Shown: positions 9,411 through 19,314 of the stretch, in pieces | Layout: each line of letters begins with the position of its first letter | How positions within the stretch are numbered: the stretch's first letter is position 1 | DNA from: Poseidonibacter lekithochrous | GTDB taxonomy: Bacteria; Campylobacterota; Campylobacteria; Campylobacterales; Arcobacteraceae | DNA length: 64,000 nucleotides | Direction: 5' to 3' | NCBI RefSeq assembly: GCF_018861145.1 | Contig: NZ_JAHKQT010000023.1 | Coordinates: forward strand, 248,001 to 312,000 | Position numbers and translations under genes: made by a program | Notes under the pieces: model-generated | What the model saw: only the letters and a program-made list of their open reading frames with translations | Told to the model about the DNA's origin: nothing | Database searches by the model: none

Positions 9411-11915
9411 CTATTCACCAAAAAGAATGTTTTCTTTTTGATGTATCATTTTTGAAGTAAAAAAGCTAACAATTAAAATCGTTAAAATTGGTATAAAGAA
9501 AAAATAAACCAAAAGAACATCAGGTCTAAAATCCCAGTATGAATCAAAAAGTATATTACTTATAGCATAAGAGCCAATACTTCCTAAAATAATTCCAAAA
9601 GTACTTGCAGTAAAAGAGATTAGTCCAAACTCTATTAAAAAAGAGTTTCTAATAGCTTTGTTTTTTACTCCAATCATTTTTAATCTTAGAATATTATTCT
9701 TTTGTAAATTCATTTGATATTGAATAATAATAAAACTCATTAAAAGTCCAATTATGATGGAATAAATACTCATCTTATTCGTTATGTTTGTGACATTTTT
9801 TACAAGCTTTGCAAAAGATTCAAATAAGTTCTTAACATCAATAACTGTTAATGTTGGGAAAAGATCTGATAGTTTTATAAGCATTTGCGTTGCATCATAA
9901 TCTCCTGTTGAAATAGTAGCAAGTATTGTTTTTGGAGCATCACTTAAAGCACCTTCTTGTAAAATCAAAAAGAAATTTGGTACAAATTCAGTCCATTTAA
10001 CAGTTCTAATATTTACAACCACAGCTTCTAACTCTAATCCTAAAATATCAAAAACAAGAGTATCATTTAGATTTATTCCTCGTCTATTTGCATAGTTTTT
10101 TTCTACACTTACTTCTATAGGTTTTGAAAAGTCTGGGGAATCATAAACACCTGAGAATTCCCTTCCCTCTATAATCTCTTCACTTTTCTTTAAAGTATTT
10201 CTATATGAAAGATTAACCGCCCTATTTTTAAGTTCACTTTGTTCTGCTTTTAACTCTTTATTTGCATTTTTTTGTGAATGCTTTGTAAAATCCATATCAT
10301 TTACTTTTATTATACGCCCTCTTATCATTGGTGCAATATTTTCTAATTTTGCACCCATACTATTTACTTCCTTTTTGATATCTTTAATCTGTTCTTCTTT
10401 AGCATCAACTACAAAAAATCTAGGTCTATCATCAATACTTTGTGTTAAAGCAGAAGATAGTGATGAACCAATTTGAGGAATAAGACTAAAAAATGTTGTA
10501 CATAAAAGTATTGCTGTAAACAGTGTAAGGGATGTTCTTCTTTGTCTAACAATATTTTTTAAAGCTAAAGATAAAGATAAATTTTCTAAATGTCCTACAA
10601 AATCAAACTTCTTTAAAATTATTGAACCAAGGGCAAAAAATATTGCAATTATTACAAGCATAGCACTTGCAAAATAAAGACCTACAAATTTATTTGGCGT
10701 TACAAAATGAGATATTACTAATAAAAGAATAATAAAAGGAACAAAACCTAAAACAACCTTATAAAATGGCCTCTTTGTTCTTTGAAGTAATGGTAAAATC
10801 AAAGGAAGTCCAATACTTAAACTAAGTAGCAGTAAAACTAAAGCAGACTTTAAAAAGAAAGTAAAATCTAAGCTTAGATCAAATTTAAAATCAATAAGTT
10901 TCTCAATTATTGGAGCTAAGAATGAAGCTGATATGGTCATAAGTGAAAATACTATTACAGATGCTGTTGAAACTAATACAAACAGATGTAAAAGATAAGT
11001 TAGGCTTAAACTCTTTTTATTTAATCCTAAATCACTTAAAACTGTAATATCTTTTTGATGCTTCTTTAAAAATCCTGAATATAAATATATAAGTCCAACG
11101 AGTCCTAAGAAGAATGAAATAAGTGAAACCAATGATAAAAAGTTTGTAACAAAGTTTAAAACACGCAACAATCTATCTCTTCCATCATTTGGAGAAAGTG
11201 CTCTTAAATCTTGGTCAATACTCTTTTCAAGTTTGTTTTCAATCTCTTCAAGTTTATCATTTTCAAAATTTTCTTTAAAAAGATAATTTAGTTTATATCT
11301 CGCCGTTGAGCCAAACTGTAAAAGTTCTGTTTTATCTAAACCTTCACTACTTATATAAATTTTTGGCATAAAACCACTAAAACTTATAGCTTTTAAACTA
11401 TCCTCTTCAATAACTTTTTTTATAATAAAGTTTGCTTTTCCAATTTTTACTTTATCTTGTAACTTTAAATTTAGAAGGTCTAGAACTTCTTGATAAACCC
11501 AAACTTCATTTGATGCAGGCATTGCTTCACCTTTTGGATAGATTGTTTTATCTTTAAAAACTAAGCCACCATAATAAGGAAAACCTTCATTTAACTTTAC
11601 AACTTCCATAAGTCTAGCTCTTTTTTCACTAGATATCATACTAACTGTTGAAATACCTTGAGTAAAACTTTTTATTTCTGGTAGCTTATTTTTAATATCT
11701 TCAATTTGTTCTTTATTTATAGGAAATCTTGAAGATACAACAAGATCAGAACCTAATAAAATCTTTGCTTTTGTATCAAGTGAGTTTTCCATACTTCCTT
11801 TAAAAAACTGTAAATAAGAAAGTGAAGCAATAGCTAAACAAAAGTTGAATATAAATATAAGTGAGAAAGATTTTGAACGTGCAAGTGCTTTATATACTAG
11901 TTCTAGTACTAACAT
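9411..11915 (-). CDS. ABC transporter permease, YbbP/FtsX type
   Basis: 834 residues with an N-terminal membrane helix (~20-40), a large periplasmic region (MacB-like, ~45-250), three helices (~255-385), a middle cluster of helices, a second periplasmic region (~480-690) and a last FtsX block (~700-834). This doubled FtsX layout matches E. coli YbbP. It overlaps the ATPase gene by 7 bases. With the ATPase it probably forms a lipoprotein or lipid-extracting ABC machine rather than a small-molecule importer. The neighbouring tesA homologue repeats the E. coli tesA-ybbA-ybbP arrangement. Confidence 0.88.
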   Translation of the reverse strand: MLVLELVYKALARSKSFSLIFIFNFCLAIASLSYLQFFKGSMENSLDTKAKILLGSDLVVSSRFPINKEQIEDIKNKLPEIKSFTQGISTVSMISSEKRARLMEVVKLNEGFPYYGGLVFKDKTIYPKGEAMPASNEVWVYQEVLDLLNLKLQDKVKIGKANFIIKKVIEEDSLKAISFSGFMPKIYISSEGLDKTELLQFGSTARYKLNYLFKENFENDKLEEIENKLEKSIDQDLRALSPNDGRDRLLRVLNFVTNFLSLVSLISFFLGLVGLIYLYSGFLKKHQKDITVLSDLGLNKKSLSLTYLLHLFVLVSTASVIVFSLMTISASFLAPIIEKLIDFKFDLSLDFTFFLKSALVLLLLSLSIGLPLILPLLQRTKRPFYKVVLGFVPFIILLLVISHFVTPNKFVGLYFASAMLVIIAIFFALGSIILKKFDFVGHLENLSLSLALKNIVRQRRTSLTLFTAILLCTTFFSLIPQIGSSLSSALTQSIDDRPRFFVVDAKEEQIKDIKKEVNSMGAKLENIAPMIRGRIIKVNDMDFTKHSQKNANKELKAEQSELKNRAVNLSYRNTLKKSEEIIEGREFSGVYDSPDFSKPIEVSVEKNYANRRGINLNDTLVFDILGLELEAVVVNIRTVKWTEFVPNFFLILQEGALSDAPKTILATISTGDYDATQMLIKLSDLFPTLTVIDVKNLFESFAKLVKNVTNITNKMSIYSIIIGLLMSFIIIQYQMNLQKNNILRLKMIGVKNKAIRNSFLIEFGLISFTASTFGIILGSIGSYAISNILFDSYWDFRPDVLLVYFFFIPILTILIVSFFTSKMIHQKENILFGE

Positions 11916-12571
11916 TTATTTAAATTTCCAGAGTTAAGCTCATAAGTTTTTTCACATCGAGTTGCTACATCTTTTGAATGAGTTACTAAAATCAAAGTAG
12001 TGTTATTTTGCTTTATTAACTCAAAAAGTTTATCCATAACTGCAATCCCAGTCTCTTCATCTAAGTTTCCACTTGGTTCATCTGCTAATATAATTTTAGG
12101 ATTATGAATAAGCGCCCTTGCAATTGCAACACGTTGTTTCTCACCACCACTTAACTGTGAGGGCAAATGATCTAATCTATGAGATAGCCCTACACTTTTT
12201 AAAAGCTCAATTGCTTTTTCTTTTGCATTTGCAATATTACAAACTTTTGCAGGAAGCATCACATTTTCTAAAGCATTTAAATAAGAAACTAAATGAAAGT
12301 TTTGAAAGATAAAACCAATATTTGTAGCTCTAAAGTCATTTAATTCACTCTCTTGTAAATCTTTATAAGAAACAGAGTTTAAAATAATATCACCAGAGTC
12401 TGCTTTAATAATCCCTGAGATTAGTGAAAGCAGTGTTGATTTACCACTTCCTGATTTTCCCATAATAGCAACTCTTTCACCCTCTTTTAAATGAAAGTTT
12501 AGATTTTCAAATATTTCAATCTTTTGTGAGCCTTGGATATAGGCCTTTTTTAGTGATTTTAATTCTAACAT
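11909..12571 (-). CDS. ABC transporter ATP-binding protein, YbbA/LolD type
   Basis: 220 residues with a full set of ABC motifs: Walker A GKSGSGKST, Q-loop FIFQNFHLV, signature LSGGEKQRVAIARAL, Walker B IILADEPSGNLDE and switch His LVTHS. This is the MacB/LolD/YbbA class. The start codon overlaps the tesA stop in TAATG, and the 3' end overlaps the permease, so the three genes are one translationally coupled operon. Confidence 0.93.
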   Translation of the reverse strand: MLELKSLKKAYIQGSQKIEIFENLNFHLKEGERVAIMGKSGSGKSTLLSLISGIIKADSGDIILNSVSYKDLQESELNDFRATNIGFIFQNFHLVSYLNALENVMLPAKVCNIANAKEKAIELLKSVGLSHRLDHLPSQLSGGEKQRVAIARALIHNPKIILADEPSGNLDEETGIAVMDKLFELIKQNNTTLILVTHSKDVATRCEKTYELNSGNLNKC

Positions 12572-13179
12572 TATAATTTTTCCTTTAAAAATTCGAAAAC
12601 TTCTTTTGCAATATATTTATGACCATCAACATTTGGATGAATTCCATCTCTTTGATTTAACTCTTTAACTCCTGCAACTCCTTGCAGTAAAAAAGGCATA
12701 GATTCTAAATTGTATTTAATTTTTATATTTTCATACATTTTTTTAAATTGTTGTGAGTAATCAGGGCCATAATTAGGTGGAATTAACATTCCTGCTAATA
12801 AAACTTTTGCATTTGATTTTTGTGCGTATTGAATAATCTCTTCTAAGTTCTTTTGACTTGATTCAAGATTTAAACCTCTTAATCCATCATTTGCTCCAAG
12901 TGCTAAAAAAACGATATATGGCTTCTTTTTTAAATACCATTTAAGACGTGAAAGTCCATCACTAGTTGTTGAACCACTTACTCCTGCATTTATTACTGTG
13001 ATGTCTTTTTTAAGTTCACTTTGTATTAAAGTTTCAACTAACTTTGGAAATGCCTCTTCTTTATTTACGCCTAATCCTTCAGTTAAAGAATCACCTAAAA
13101 AAAGAATATTATTTGAGTTTGCGCTTAGTATTTGTATGTTTATTAAAAACAGTATTAATATAAATTTTTTCATGCGCAA
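12571..13179 (-). CDS. tesA: SGNH lipase/arylesterase, TesA-like
   Basis: 202 residues with a signal peptide (~1-22) and the four SGNH blocks: GDSLTEGLG (nucleophile Ser), Gly in NAGVSGSTTSDG, GANDG, and DGIHPNVDGH (Asp and His). It acts as a periplasmic thioesterase, lysophospholipase or arylesterase. It is the first gene of the operon with the YbbA/YbbP-type ABC pair. Its promoter lies in the 13180-13268 gap shared with ycaO; a TATTAT box is visible on the minus strand. Confidence 0.9.
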   Translation of the reverse strand: MRMKKFILILFLINIQILSANSNNILFLGDSLTEGLGVNKEEAFPKLVETLIQSELKKDITVINAGVSGSTTSDGLSRLKWYLKKKPYIVFLALGANDGLRGLNLESSQKNLEEIIQYAQKSNAKVLLAGMLIPPNYGPDYSQQFKKMYENIKIKYNLESMPFLLQGVAGVKELNQRDGIHPNVDGHKYIAKEVFEFLKEKL

Positions 13180-13274
13180 TTCTATCTAAAATGATAATAT
13201 TTGTCCACAGTAATTATGTTTAATTAATACCACCATTTTATTCAGTTATACTCGAAAAAAACACAAAGTTGAAC

Positions 13275-14894
13275 ATGAAAATATTATCAAAAAACTCTTC
13301 ATTAGAAGAATCGTTAGAAAAAATGACAAAAACATTAAAAGATGTTGGATCAGAGGTAACTTTTGCAGAAGTTAAACATCCTTTAAAAAACTGCTTTTCA
13401 GTAAATTTAAGCTCAAATGATGCTCCAAAACATATTTACTCAAATGGAAAAGGTACTTGTATTGAAGCTAGTACGGTTAGTGCTCTTGGTGAATTCATCG
13501 AAAGATTACAAACAAACAATAGTTTTATAGAATTTTATATTCCAAATAGAGAGGCTTATCCTGATCAAAAAGTATTTTCATTTGATGAAGAGTACTTAGA
13601 TAAAGACTTAGCTAAGTTTTACAATAAAGATAATACTTTTGAAGCAAAAGATTTTGTTGATTATCATAGTAACTACTTTGATAAGATTGTATCTTTACCT
13701 TTTGTAAATTTAAGCACAAATAAAAAAGCATATTTACCAGTAAACTTAACACATAACCTTTATGTAAGTAACGGACTTGCTACTGGAAATACTCCAAAAG
13801 AAGCACAGGTACAATCATTAAGTGAGATTTTTGAAAGATATGTAAAAATTGCTATTATTAAAGAAGGATATTCACTTCCTGCTTTTCCTAAAGTTGCTTT
13901 AGAAAATTTTACAAAACTAAATGAAGATATAAAAGCCTTAGAAGACTTAGGTTATATAATCGAAGTATTAGATTGTTCTTTTGAAGGTAAATTTCCTGTA
14001 ACTGCAATCTCTTTAATTAACCCAAAAACATCTACACTGTTTGTATCATTTGGTGCTCACCCTATTTTAGAAGTTTCATTACAAAGAACAATGACTGAAC
14101 TTATGCAAGGTAGAGATTTAGGTGATTTAGATGGTTTTGAAAAGCCAACTTTTGATAAAGAATTAATCCAAACAAATTCAAATATTGAATCTCATTTTAT
14201 TGATTCAAATGGAAAAATTGGTTTTGAGTTTTTATCTGCTAAAAAAACATTTGAATATACTCCTTGGGTTTATAATGGAACGAATACAGATGAAGAATAT
14301 GATTATCTAATTAATATTACAAAGACAATGAAAAAAGATGTCTATATAAGAGAGTATAATTATCTAGGATTCTATTCTTGTCAAATTATAGTTCCAAGTG
14401 TTTCAGAAGTATATCCTTTGGAAGATATGATATATAACAATACAAATGCTGGAAAAATGATCAGAGATATGGTTTTAAACTTTAAAGAGTATGATCCAGA
14501 AGAGATTTTAAATGAAATTGAAGCCTTTGATAATAATCTAAATATAGAAAAATACATCGGTGTAATTTTCAAAGAAAACTTTACTATTTGTGATTTTAAA
14601 GCACAATTACATTTAATGCTTGGAAATTATGAAGAAGCTATAGAATACTTTGAAATGTCAAATAAACCTTTAGCTTTTGCTTTAGCACAATTAACAAGAA
14701 TGTATATTGATGAAACATCTTGGGAAGATTATGAGACTGCTTTAAATAATGTCTTTACAAAAGAAAAAGTAGAACTTGCAACACAAATATTTAATGGAGA
14801 TAGTGAGTTTATTAATGTAACTTATCATCAAGATTATTTAAATATTCTTGATTTATATGATAAATTGGCAATTAAAAAATCATTACAAAAGTAA
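13275..14894 (+). CDS. ycaO: YcaO-domain protein
   Basis: About 539 residues, as in the E. coli YcaO class (~586). The YcaO ATP-binding fold is marked by GKGTCIEASTVSALGEFIER, NGLATGNTPKEAQVQSLSEI and the Glu/Arg-rich EIFERYVK and QGRDLGDLDGFE regions. The C-terminal ~120 residues are helical, TPR-like (HLMLGNYEEAIEYFEMSNK). YcaO proteins phosphorylate amide backbones; the E. coli form is tied to RimO-dependent beta-methylthiolation of ribosomal protein S12. No peptide substrate gene or RimO is adjacent. I chose the ATG at 13275 over a TTG two codons upstream because AAAG is correctly spaced from the ATG only. A TATACT box lies at 13247-13252. Confidence 0.88.
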   Translation: MKILSKNSSLEESLEKMTKTLKDVGSEVTFAEVKHPLKNCFSVNLSSNDAPKHIYSNGKGTCIEASTVSALGEFIERLQTNNSFIEFYIPNREAYPDQKVFSFDEEYLDKDLAKFYNKDNTFEAKDFVDYHSNYFDKIVSLPFVNLSTNKKAYLPVNLTHNLYVSNGLATGNTPKEAQVQSLSEIFERYVKIAIIKEGYSLPAFPKVALENFTKLNEDIKALEDLGYIIEVLDCSFEGKFPVTAISLINPKTSTLFVSFGAHPILEVSLQRTMTELMQGRDLGDLDGFEKPTFDKELIQTNSNIESHFIDSNGKIGFEFLSAKKTFEYTPWVYNGTNTDEEYDYLINITKTMKKDVYIREYNYLGFYSCQIIVPSVSEVYPLEDMIYNNTNAGKMIRDMVLNFKEYDPEEILNEIEAFDNNLNIEKYIGVIFKENFTICDFKAQLHLMLGNYEEAIEYFEMSNKPLAFALAQLTRMYIDETSWEDYETALNNVFTKEKVELATQIFNGDSEFINVTYHQDYLNILDLYDKLAIKKSLQK

Positions 14895-14948
14895 AAGCAT
14901 TCATTAAGTATAATTAGAAACTAAAATACTTAGAAAAAAGAAAAAAGA

Positions 14949-15842
14949 ATGAATATACTAAAAGATTTATTTACTGATTTAGAAAACTTATTAAACTTAC
15001 TGAATGATTTTGATTACAGTAAGTTAATATTATTGACAATTACATTGTCAATAATCTATTTAATTCATGTTATTATCTTAAGTAAATATTATAAAAATAA
15101 AATAAATAAGTCAAAAATTACACTAAAAAAAATAAACTTAGAAGCTACTTTAAATAACAAAAGACAATATATGTTAAGAATCTATTTAATAATATTTTCT
15201 TTTGTTTCATTCTTTATTATTTCAAATAATAATTTAACAGTAATAATCCCTGTATTATCAGCATTGATCTTGATTTCACTCTTTTCAATGAAAGAACAAT
15301 TAAATAATATATTTTTAGGTCTTGCATATAAATCATCCATTTCAACAACATTATATGAAGGTATGGAATTTTATTTTAAAGATAAACCTAATGAAGTTTG
15401 TAAAATATCAAAAGTTAATTTATTTAAATCAATATATAGAAATGAGATGACAGGTCAATTATTTTCACTTGAAAATAGAGCCCTAAATGAAATAGAAATA
15501 ATTCATAAAGCTATTAAAGATTTAGACTATTTAGAATTTAAATATACAGTTAAAAATGATTATCCTTTAGAAGAGTATGTAGAAGAAACAAAAGAAAAAT
15601 TAAACTCATTAGTGAAAAGAGTTGATGTAGATTTTAATACTCTAAGAGAGACAATACTATCTCTAAAATCTAAATATAATACAACACCATTTTTAAAACC
15701 ATTTTATACGATAGATTTAGAATTTGGTATAAAAGAAGATGTAATTATAAAAATAAAAGTAACTACATATAAATATGATTATAATAACTACTTAGATGAT
15801 TTATTAAGATTTAGACCAAAGACAGTAAAGCAAATAGTTTAA
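14949..15842 (+). CDS. Membrane protein, possible divergent MscS-like
   Basis: 297 residues with an N-terminal amphipathic stretch and three hydrophobic segments (~25-45, ~78-92, ~95-115), followed by a soluble C-terminal part. The segment after the third helix (SMKEQLNNIFLGLAYKSS) resembles the MscS pore/beta-domain junction, and the rest has an alpha/beta C-terminal shape. Similarity is weak and I do not see the usual conserved Gly/Ala pore pattern. The gene follows ycaO by about 55 bases on the same strand. Confidence 0.65.
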   Translation: MNILKDLFTDLENLLNLLNDFDYSKLILLTITLSIIYLIHVIILSKYYKNKINKSKITLKKINLEATLNNKRQYMLRIYLIIFSFVSFFIISNNNLTVIIPVLSALILISLFSMKEQLNNIFLGLAYKSSISTTLYEGMEFYFKDKPNEVCKISKVNLFKSIYRNEMTGQLFSLENRALNEIEIIHKAIKDLDYLEFKYTVKNDYPLEEYVEETKEKLNSLVKRVDVDFNTLRETILSLKSKYNTTPFLKPFYTIDLEFGIKEDVIIKIKVTTYKYDYNNYLDDLLRFRPKTVKQIV

Positions 15843-16469
15843 AAGCCCACTTTTTATTCCAAAATTCCTTAAGGTTTATGGAACTTTGCAGTTTTTACTT
15901 TTTGAACACTTTGTGGAACATGAAAACTAAAATGAGAAGTTCGTGCTCCAAATATAAGAGGTTGAGGAAGAGACTATTCAGAATTTTGTGTCCTATTTCT
16001 TGTTGCCATATCACTAGATAGCTAACGTATGAAAGATATAGGATATTGGTTTTCTATTATTCATAAGTTTACATTTCAATTAGTATTCTTTGAAAAAATC
16101 CTAAACGTCCTTGTTAAATTGGGTCTGACATGTATTTTTTCTTCATTTATTTTTCACTAAGGGGAAATGATGTAAAATATAAATAAAACATTATATTATT
16201 ATTTTGTTTGAAACATAAAGAGGTTAACTATATGTTTAAATATAATAAAATGATTATTGCAAGAGAGAATCATCCTTCTTTAGTTGTATAGAATACTTTG
16301 TGATAATTCATTTATGCTACCTTTTTTCTTCTATTCTGGGTTTTTACATTAAGTTATTTTTTTTATTTATGATAAAAAGACTTTTTGTTTTTGAGTATTT
16401 ATAAGATATAAATGTACCTTTTGTTAAATTTATTAAATAATAGTTATACATAAATTAAATAGGATCCTT
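15843..16469. other. Intergenic region with decayed repeat sequence
   Basis: No gene is visible in 627 bases. Two stretches resemble other gaps in the window: 15914-15963 (tggaaca ... gctccaa ... aagaggtt) resembles 18219-18269 and 31713-31763, and 15982-16007 matches 26110-26135 at 23 of 26 positions. All frames are full of stops. The pieces look like the worn end of one inserted element. The last ~100 bases before 16470 are A/T-rich and probably hold the promoter of the cyclase gene. Confidence 0.5.
15982..16007 (+). repeat. Dispersed repeat A, copy 1
   Basis: 26 bases starting AATTTTGTGTCCTAT and ending TTGTTGCC. 23 of 26 positions match 26110-26135. It joins directly onto a copy of repeat B (15914-15963), which suggests A and B were once one element. 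Confidence 0.5.
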
Positions 16470-17942
16470 ATGATTTCAAAATATATCAAAAACTACATCA
16501 TCTATTTTATTATTTCATATACTTTAGTATTTGGAATTATTTTTTTAATTAGTTATAACTTTTTCATTAATGATTTTATTTCTCTAGAAAAAATACAAAA
16601 CAAAAGTAATATAAAAACTTTTCTAAATAATATAAATAACGATCTTAAAAATCTAAAAAATATTACAGAAGATTATTCAAAATGGGATGATGCCTACACA
16701 TTTATAGAAGGTAAAAATGAAGAATTTATTTATGAAAACTTTAGAGAAGGTTCTGGAACTCTTGGAAACCTAAATATTGATACAATAATCTATTTAAATT
16801 TTAAAAATAAAGTTACATATTCTACTTATTCAAATAAAAATTTGGAAGATAAAAAAAAGAATTTTGAGAGTTTTTTAATTAATAAGTTTAAAGAAAAACA
16901 AAATCTGGACACCATAATAAATTATGATTCTACTTTCTTATATTTCTCAAAGAAGGAGATTCAAAAGAGTGATAGAACAGGAGATAGCAGAGGTTACTTA
17001 ATAACAATAAAATCATTAAATGATATATTCTTTGATAAAAGCTATACGATATTTAAAGATATAAAAATTAATAATGAGAAAACATTAACTAATGACTTAA
17101 AACTAGATTTGTCTACTCTTAAAAATGTAAAAATAAAATTTGATACAACTTCAAATAAAATCATAAATTACATTCAATTTTTTGACTATAATGATAAATA
17201 TATTATTTCAATAATTGTATCAAATCCGCGAGATATTGTAAATAATGGGGAAGAAACTATTTATATGTTTAACTTAATTGTTTCTATTATTTTATTCTTA
17301 TTTTTCTTATTTTTCTTTAAAAATCAATATTTAATTCAAACTCAAAATGATACTTTAAATAAAGAAGTTGAGAAAAGAACGGGGCAGCTGGATAAAGCAC
17401 TTAGAAAAGTAAATGATAAGAATAAAGAGCTTTATACTCTTGCTAATATAGATTCACTTACAAAAATCAGAAATAGAAGATGTTTTTTTATAGATAGTAA
17501 CCAAGCTTTAAAAAAAGTAATTAAAAATAAAGAAACTCTTTGTATTTTAATGATTGATATTGATAATTTCAAGTCTGTAAATGATACATATGGACATGCT
17601 ATTGGAGATGAAGTATTAATAAAACTTTCTGCAATAGTTAATTCTGTAATTGATGATGAAACAATTTTTGGAAGAATTGGTGGAGAAGAGTTTTGCATAA
17701 CTTTTTATAATAAAAGTTTAGATGAAGTAACTAATATCTCTCAAGAAATTAGAAATAAATGTGCAAATACTCTGATAGAAATAAATAATTATAAGTTCAA
17801 ATTTACAGTTTCTATGGGATTAAGCTGTAACGGCAATTTAACGGATATTGATAAAATTTTGAATAAATCTGATGAATTATTATATGAAGCAAAAAAATCA
17901 GGTAAAAATCGATTAGTTAGAGTCAATCGATTAAATATCTAA
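16470..17942 (+). CDS. Diguanylate cyclase with CHASE4 sensor domain
   Basis: 490 residues: a membrane helix (~10-32), an extracytoplasmic region with the CHASE4 signature YSKWDDAYTFI, a second helix (~265-285), a short coiled coil and a GGDEF domain (~325-488). The active-site loop is GGEEF in GRIGGEEF, a functional variant, so the enzyme should make c-di-GMP from two GTP. The inhibitory I-site RxxD is absent: the positions seven and four residues before the loop Arg are Asp and Thr. AGGATCC upstream of the ATG serves as ribosome binding site. Alone, with repeat-bearing gaps on both sides. Confidence 0.93.
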   Translation: MISKYIKNYIIYFIISYTLVFGIIFLISYNFFINDFISLEKIQNKSNIKTFLNNINNDLKNLKNITEDYSKWDDAYTFIEGKNEEFIYENFREGSGTLGNLNIDTIIYLNFKNKVTYSTYSNKNLEDKKKNFESFLINKFKEKQNLDTIINYDSTFLYFSKKEIQKSDRTGDSRGYLITIKSLNDIFFDKSYTIFKDIKINNEKTLTNDLKLDLSTLKNVKIKFDTTSNKIINYIQFFDYNDKYIISIIVSNPRDIVNNGEETIYMFNLIVSIILFLFFLFFFKNQYLIQTQNDTLNKEVEKRTGQLDKALRKVNDKNKELYTLANIDSLTKIRNRRCFFIDSNQALKKVIKNKETLCILMIDIDNFKSVNDTYGHAIGDEVLIKLSAIVNSVIDDETIFGRIGGEEFCITFYNKSLDEVTNISQEIRNKCANTLIEINNYKFKFTVSMGLSCNGNLTDIDKILNKSDELLYEAKKSGKNRLVRVNRLNI

Positions 17943-18273
17943 AACTATTAAATATGATTGGAGAAGTACTTATTCTTTTGCCATTATATAAGAAAGTAAA
18001 GGTCTCTTTATGAGAGTAGATTGATTTTCCATTCTCTTCTCGTAATAATGTTAATATTTTTTCTGATCTGGTCGCAGTTTATGGGACATAAAAAAATACT
18101 AAATATATTGGAATCTGCAATGTAGGTAAACTCTTATTTTAAAGATGAGTTATAAAAATATGTATATACAAGTTTCCCCAACCTGTACCTTTTGTGAATG
18201 TTCAACAATTCAACTCTTTTTGGAACAAGCTTTTTATTAGTAAAAACTGCTCCAAGAGTAAGAGGTTATTTAT
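17943..18273. other. Intergenic region with repeat B copy
   Basis: 331 bases without a gene. The right part (18219-18269) is repeat B. No clear terminator, RNA gene or ORF is seen in the rest. Confidence 0.45.
18219..18269 (+). repeat. Dispersed repeat B, copy 1
   Basis: 51 bases beginning TTTGGAACAAGCT and containing GTAAAAACTGCTC and AGTAAGAG. By eye 44 of 51 positions match 31713-31763; a third, weaker copy is at 15914-15963. All copies lie in gene-free gaps. Confidence 0.55.
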
Positions 18274-19149
18274 CTAAAATATTAATTGAACAGGCATAAA
18301 AAAATCACATTCTAAAATTCCATTATTTAATAGGTTTTCCGGATTTTTATATTCTACATATGCAGGAAAGTTTCTAACCTCATAATTTGAATCAGGAAGC
18401 CATTTTATATATGCTAAATGCATCATTTTATAAAGGTCTTTATGCTTACATGTAAATTTAAACTTGGCAAATCTACCATTACTTATAATACATTTTCCTA
18501 CTTTACCACTTCTAAATGCATCTGATTTTGTTTGGATACAAGCTAAATATCTAGCTTCATTATATGGAGAAAAAGAAGGATGATTATGAAACAATCCAAT
18601 ATACCTATGTGGTTCATTTAAAATACCTATAGACTCAGACCATTCAATCATATGATTCCAAATATCACTCATATCATCTTCATATCCATATACTCTCATG
18701 TACATCATTGGGATTTCATCTTCTTTTACTATTTCAGGGGCTTTTATCTCAATATTATCATCCACTTCTATCATGGATATAGAGTCATTTGAACTTTCTT
18801 CATAGCCACCTTTTCTCCACTGTTTTGGAGTCATTCCAAATTTCTTTTTAAATGCTGATGTAAATCCAGTTGCTGTTGAAAAACCTGAGTCCATTGATAT
18901 TTGTTCTATAGTTTTATGTTGATTGTAAAGTAAAAGGTTTGATGCTTTTTCTAGTCTTGTATTTCTTATATAATCATTTACATTTTGGCCTACAATATCC
19001 TTGAATATTCTATGAAAGTGAAATATAGAATAACCGCTAACTTCTGCTAAGTCTTCAGCTGTTATATATGAATCAAAATGATTGTGTACATATACTAAAC
19101 TTAAGTTTATTTGTTCTAGATGTGATTTATTAGTTGTTGATTTTTTCAT
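18274..19149 (-). CDS. AraC-family regulator with GyrI-like domain (Rob type)
   Basis: 291 residues: two AraC helix-turn-helix motifs in ~10-112 (ending in KKKFGMTPKQWRKGGY) and a GyrI-like ligand domain from ~125 to the end (QSKSDAFRSGKVGKCIISNG). The same order is found in E. coli Rob, which senses hydrophobic small molecules and binds marboxes. The gene is divergent from the 19315-21759 genes; its start is 74 bases from a marbox-like motif at 19221. It most likely activates those genes under chemical stress. Confidence 0.9.
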   Translation of the reverse strand: MKKSTTNKSHLEQINLSLVYVHNHFDSYITAEDLAEVSGYSIFHFHRIFKDIVGQNVNDYIRNTRLEKASNLLLYNQHKTIEQISMDSGFSTATGFTSAFKKKFGMTPKQWRKGGYEESSNDSISMIEVDDNIEIKAPEIVKEDEIPMMYMRVYGYEDDMSDIWNHMIEWSESIGILNEPHRYIGLFHNHPSFSPYNEARYLACIQTKSDAFRSGKVGKCIISNGRFAKFKFTCKHKDLYKMMHLAYIKWLPDSNYEVRNFPAYVEYKNPENLLNNGILECDFFMPVQLIF

Positions 19150-19220
19150 AGTACAATTTTAACTTGCATATAAACATAAGTACCTTAAAAAGTTAAATTA
19201 TAATAGATGAGATTCTAAAA

Positions 19221-19298
19221 ATCGCACAAATGATTGATTTTATTAGCAGAAAATCTATTTTTTAAAGCCTTTAATAAATATATAATACTCTCATATAA
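19221..19298 (+). promoter_or_regulatory. Marbox-like operator and promoter, copy 1
   Basis: Positions 19223-19250 differ from 21371-21398 at only one of 28 bases. The core ATCGCACAAATGATTGATTT fits the marbox pattern (GCAC, a 7-8 base gap, then a pyrimidine/A-rich half). A TATAATACTCTCATATAA segment at 19281-19298 is identical to 21429-21446. The distance from operator start to this segment is 58 bases in both copies. Predicted target of the divergent Rob-type regulator. Confidence 0.75.
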
Positions 19299-19314
19299 TA
19301 ACAAAAGGAAAAAA